Notes under the pieces: model-generated
Databases searched by the model: none
The model's input: only the letters and a program-made list of their open reading frames with translations
What the model was told of the DNA's origin: nothing
Source: Phyto melanocephala
Lineage: Eukaryota; Arthropoda; Insecta; Diptera; Rhinophoridae
DNA: 64,000 nucleotides
Assembly (NCBI GenBank): GCA_941918925.1
Contig: OW799234.1
Location: 136,757,305 to 136,821,304, forward strand
Direction: 5' to 3'
Shown here: piece after piece, positions 59,934 to 64,000 of the stretch
How positions within the stretch are numbered: the stretch's first letter is position 1
Layout of the letters: every line of letters begins with the position of its first letter
Translations under genes and position numbers: made by a program

Positions 59934-59955
59934 TTCACTTTTATATATATAGATT
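59038..59955. mobile_element. Element with 120-bp tandem repeats and (AC)n tail
   Basis: Opens ACTAGAAAAGCCCGGCGCGC and closes with (AC)33 then GAGTTTCACTTTTATATATA. Between lie six units of 120-123 bp starting ATGGGCGTGGC (59143, 59264, 59387, 59510, 59630, 59753), each with GGGCGTGGCNCNGCCCAC, TCATGACAGCTCAATATGTG and CGGTCCAGTGCAAGTA. GC-rich palindromes recur in an AT-rich context. No protein; parental class unknown. Confidence 0.7.
59863..59929. repeat. (AC)33 microsatellite
   Basis: A perfect AC dinucleotide run; the open frame across it (poly Val-Cys) is an artefact. Confidence 0.95.
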
Positions 59956-60539
59956 TATATAACACCAATTATTCAGAAATTGACTTTGAGACACGACATT
60001 AATGAAACATGCGCGCAGATTAAATAAATTAACACTTCATTGAATGCGTATTTGTAAGAGTAACTTGTCAACGTACTTTAAGAGAATCGTTACTTTAACG
60101 TTATTTTATGTACTCTTTAATTTTTATACTCTTTTTCATTGTTCTTCTCCTTCGCCAAACCAAAAAACTCACTATAAAGTATGTTCACTCTAAAGAGGTT
60201 CATAAGTGTTCACTCTACAGAGAAATCAATGTTAACATTCTGGTGTACACTCTAACGAGGTATGCATAGCATCGGGAGTTCGCTCTACCCAGACAGCACT
60301 GTATTTTCTAAATTTTAGCACCGTTATATCTCAATATATTGTACGGAATATTTCTTTTGTGTCTAAAGCAAAGTTGTAGAAAAAGAGCGGGACAAACCTA
60401 CCCGAAAAAAGTGCAACCAGTGCCTATTTATATAAATCAATCAATTCCAATAAGTGCATGGAACTCATGCATATTAGGTTAATGTCTCTTGAGTTGATTT
60501 TGTTTATTTCCATGAATTCTTTATGACAAACACAGTTTC

Positions 60540-61672
60540 TTTTTCGGTCCATTTAAAATTTTAAACGTAATAAAACTAACAAAATTAGATCTACGAATCT
60601 GAAATTTTGGAGACATTGATTTTTGGCCACTAGATTTGCAATAACAGAAAATTAAGGTAGATGTCCATTTTTACGCTCACATACCATATAATGCTTTATT
60701 TCAAACTCATATTTCCCTATGAACAAAGATTTTGGAAGAAATGAGTCCAAGTTGAATTTATTAGCAGAAACCACGTTCACACGCCTACTTTAACGCCCAC
60801 TTCTCATATAATCTATTGTTAATGAAATTTAAAAGCTCATTAAAGCGACAGATAAGATATGTGATTAAATTTTTTTCCGGTTCAATGTTATTGAAACGCG
60901 AGAAAATAAAGGTTACACGACCACTAAGCGCACACCTCCCATATAACGTGTTGCCTTAAATTCATAAAATTTGTGGAAGAACAAAGAACATTATATCAAA
61001 ATATATTAGTTAAGTTCATTACTAGAGATTACACGCCTAATTTTTACATAAATTGTTAGTAATATAATTTAATAGCTCACAAAAGCGAAATAATTAGAAT
61101 TATGATAATGAAAACAAGCGCACTTTAACGCCCACCCTCCATTAACTCTTTATATTAAATTCATATAATTTCTATACATACAAACATTTTAGAAAAAAAA
61201 AAAAAAAATAAATCTCTAATGGAATATTTAAGTTTAATTCAAACATTAATTATAAACGATATTTATTTGGATGTTGGGTTTAAGCTGGTTTATATGCATT
61301 TCACTGGTGCTTAAGCCAGATCATCAGTAAACCTTTTACCCAAATTCTTGAAAAAGTTTAAAATGTTATAAGTTATATTTTCAAATTCTCATTAACAAAA
61401 TAAAACAAAAAACTATAAGAAACTTTTTCAAAAACCCAACCAACATTTTTTTTAATTTTAATTTATTTTATGTTTCTAATCCTTGGGACAATATCCCGAA
61501 TAATCTAGTAAATTATTAATTATAAACTTTTAAAAGTAGGTGGTACCATGCCTACACAAAACTAATATTATTTAAAAAAATTAGCTAAAATAAATTTCGT
61601 GCTATAGAAGTACGCAAAATTGGTGGTGGGTATAAAAAATTCGGCACTGCCGAATATAGTGCTCTTACTTGT
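60540..61672 (+). mobile_element. DINE-like element, subfamily 3 (3' part)
   Basis: Repeated blocks with CACGCCTACTTTAACGCCCA and CCCATATAACG, ending ATTGGTGGTGGGTATAAAAA, hairpin TTCGGCACTGCCGAA and CTCTTACTTGT at 61672. The 5' TATACCCACCACC end is missing. Confidence 0.7.
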
Positions 61673-62196
61673 TAATTTTCTATTTTTTTCCAACTAACAC
61701 AAAATTTCTTTGTTCTTAACAAACATTTTCAATTAAAAAACAATTAAAATAAATTAAAAATATAAATCAAATTAAAAACAAATTAAATAGGCAATTAATT
61801 AAACAATCTTAAGAAATAACTTTGTTCGTGTACGGAAATGCAATTTATTCAATTTGGTTTTTTGGTCAATGATATTTCAAATGGTGCAACAAAAAAGTTG
61901 AGCAACAGCCAACTTATCTCTGACTGTTTTATGTTGTATGAAAGAAAACAATAAACGTAAGAAAAATAGCTTCAATAAAAAAACAGTTCAATAAATATGA
62001 ATTTTAAACGGGTGAAAACAAAACCAAATGTTTTTAATTTACATGTACAGCTTCGAAAAATATCAACCGCTTTAAGCAGTCTAAAGCCAGGAGCACAAGT
62101 GTGCCCATATTTGGTTTTAGTTTTCATGCCTTTTAGCAAATAAAGTTACGTTTTACTTAGTAAATGACTTTTTTCGATCTTTTTAATTTATATAAG

Positions 62197-62452
62197 CAGT
62201 TGTTTTTTTGTTGAGCTTGAGATCACTTTCTTTTATAAAAATAGTTTTAATATTATTTTCCGATATTTCGCTACCACATTGGGTAGCTTCTTCAGGAAAA
62301 GTTTTTACAATTTTTAACAATTAAAAAATTTGAATTGTTCAAAAAACAAATTTTCTACCACCTGTGGTAGAAGATAGCGAAATATCGGAAAATAAAATTA
62401 AAACTATTTTTATAAAAGAAAGTGATTTCAAGCTCAACAAAAAAACAACTGT
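62197..62452. mobile_element. 256-bp foldback element
   Basis: Arms of about 80 bp from CAGTTGTTTTTTTGTTGAGC to CCGATATTTCGCTA, inverted at 62368-62452, enclose a short core with GTAGCTTCTTCAGG and CCACCTGTGGTAG. The outer flanks share GTTACGTTTTACTT (62146 and 62452), which could be a duplication. Confidence 0.7.
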
Positions 62453-63123
62453 TACGTTTTACTTTAATAATTGTTTAACTTTTATCTCATAGCATTTAAA
62501 TGTACAAAATATATATGTAACTGTACAAATTGTATGTTGTGTTCTTTCTAATATGGTCACACTATTAGCTGTTATACGAAAACAAAATTCTACATAATGT
62601 TTATTGGACGTACCAGCGACTCCATTTATAAAAAGTACTTGTTACTTTTATGATTTTCACAAAAATTAAAATTCCTTGGTTCCGTTTTTTGTTATTTGTT
62701 CATCGATTTTTCAGATACAATTTTTACCGGCAAATTTGTCGTGATGGAAAAAAAATCGTCGTTTGTCTGAGTTGTGTTTCCAGCATAAAAAATACAAAAT
62801 TAATGTGTTTTGCCTACTTTTACGCCGTCTTTCCATATTGGGGGTATTTTTAAATTGACATAATTCCTATAAAGGCTAAGACATGGCATATTTGTTAATC
62901 AGGTGTTTTAGATTTGTCAGCTGCTTATTGTTTCTTCATTTACTTTGAACTTTATATGTAAATCTTTATTGATTTTTAACTTTATGGCATAATTGTATTA
63001 AAGGAAATATCTAATATACTAATTTATAATATTAGACTGGAGAGGCTGCAGCTGTTGAACAAATCAATTAAATATTGTTGCATTCGGTAGTAAAAATTAA
63101 AATTTTTGATTTTGTTTCCTCCT

Positions 63124-63960
63124 TATACCCTTCACCTGTGGTACCCAGGGTACTCGAATATACATATAAAGCTTTGTCATTCCTTTTGTAATTTCTAAAA
63201 TAGTCATTTACAATATTACACAATTTCCGTTTGTCCGCGTGTTGGTTGAAATTAAACAACTAAAAGCTTCTGCATGTTGTACAGATCGGATTTGGTATCA
63301 TTGGATGTTTCTGTTTTTCCCATATTTTTATTATAAAAATGAAAATTTTTCATCTATAAAATAATTTATAAACACGTTTATTTCTACTTGTCAATATGAT
63401 ATGCCTTTAGGGCTATTCGTAACTAAATCTTCTAACTAATTGTTGAGCATGCTAAAGACACAAAAATACAAGCCGTAGTCTCGAAAACTATTGCTTAGAA
63501 AAACTGACAAACCAGTTGGAGGTATAAGCATAAAAATAAAAACGCTTTCGTATTTTTCCTAAAATTCACAAATGAAAATCGATTTTTTCAGCTTCTGGAA
63601 AACTGAGAAGAGCTATATGAATATCATTAATATGGGTATCAAATGAAACAGTTAGATCAGAAGAACATAATTTAACTATGAAAAAGTTGAAATCTGAGAT
63701 AGGGTCCTAAATAAAATGACGGATATATGGGTCAAATTTAGGAATTTCAGCTTTGTACCCATTATCCAACAATATTATTATCAAATAAAGCGGCTTGACC
63801 AGGAGAATGCAATTCACAATCAAAATCAAATATGGCGTCGATAATAATAATGCAAAATGGCGTATAACATTTAATCTAGGCCATGCTACGATGTGGTCAT
63901 TATAACTACATACGTACATAATGGTGAAGAGTAGTATTAGATTTGGTACGCCGAATACAC
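63124..63960 (+). mobile_element. DINE-like element, subfamily 2, diverged
   Basis: TATACCCTTCACCTGTGGTA start, degraded CCGTTTGTCCGCG tract, then CTTCTGGAAAACTGAGA, ATGGGTATCAAATGAAA and ATGGCGTCGATAATAA blocks that correspond in reverse to 1600-1900. The hairpin end is degraded near 63945 (GGTACGCCGAATACACC). Confidence 0.6.
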
Positions 63961-64000
63961 CAGTCCTACGTATTTTATTCTAACCCCATGCCCAGTAACA

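Larger units (their letters stand above)
57545..60301 (-). mobile_element. pogo/Tigger-like DNA transposon with nested insertions
   Basis: Terminal repeats CGGTGCTGTCTGGGTAGAGT (57545) and the inverse ...CTCTACCCAGACAGCACTG (60301) are followed on the right by TA, the Tc1-mariner-pogo target. The right subterminal region has four variants of GTTCRCTCTAMMSAG (60187-60290), candidate transposase-binding sites. It encodes a CENP-B/Tigger-type N-terminal region and contains a mariner-like relic and a tandem-repeat element. Confidence 0.75.

Noticed and set aside
59669..59968. Open frame with poly(Cys-Val)
   Set aside because: It is a translation of the (AC)n microsatellite and the tandem array.
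1..64000. tRNA, rRNA or snoRNA genes
   Set aside because: No cloverleaf with A and B boxes and no rRNA-like conserved block was seen by eye; a covariance-model scan would be needed to exclude small ncRNAs.

Overview
The window looks like a euchromatic but repeat-crowded piece of an AT-rich higher-fly (Brachycera) genome, most plausibly a calyptrate such as a blowfly or muscid. This rests on the insect-type gene set, short introns inside genes, long AT-rich intergenic DNA, and many dipteran dispersed elements carrying GTCY (gtctgtccg) proto-microsatellites of the mini-me/DINE-1 kind. Species assignment is inference. No bacterial, organellar, CRISPR, tRNA or rRNA feature was recognised.

Host genes sit in two places. 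A compact island (about 24.1-31.7 kb) holds Ciao1 (+, cytosolic Fe-S assembly), Ercc1 (-, XPF-ERCC1 nuclease subunit), an HPS1 homologue (+, BLOC-3 Rab exchange factor subunit) and U3-55K/RRP9 (-, U3 snoRNP protein). All exon boundaries of these four could be followed in phase. A second locus (44.4-51.9 kb) is a three-exon adenosine receptor (AdoR, -) with a 5-kb intron full of repeats. A third, weaker candidate is a small secreted-protein gene on the minus strand (exons at 14146-14278 and 10648-10824), not assigned to a family and missing its last exon.

Almost everything else is mobile-element material. From left to right: a hAT-like MITE with a perfect 8-bp target duplication (358-549); mini-me/DINE-1-like elements (1.5-2.7 kb); a long-TIR element carrying a decayed gene of a widespread uncharacterised protein family (6.2-9.6 kb) with another element nested in one end; further mini-me/DINE-1-like copies including a 4.1-kb nested and palindromic complex (15.8-19.9 kb); a 5'-truncated non-LTR retrotransposon (20.4-24.0 kb) split by a 1.55-kb palindromic element with a TTA target duplication; relics of Tc1, piggyBac, mariner-like and hAT transposases (38.6-53.6 kb); a pogo/Tigger-like element (57.5-60.3 kb) that contains a 120-bp tandem array ending in (AC)n; and more DINE-like copies to the right edge.

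The host genes are not functionally linked to one another. The island shows ordinary fly gene packing: two convergent pairs (Ciao1/Ercc1, HPS1/U3-55K) and one divergent pair (Ercc1/HPS1). The best candidates for something not well described are the long-TIR element with the uncharacterised ORF, the palindromic TTA element, and the hairpin-ended DINE-like families that nest within each other.
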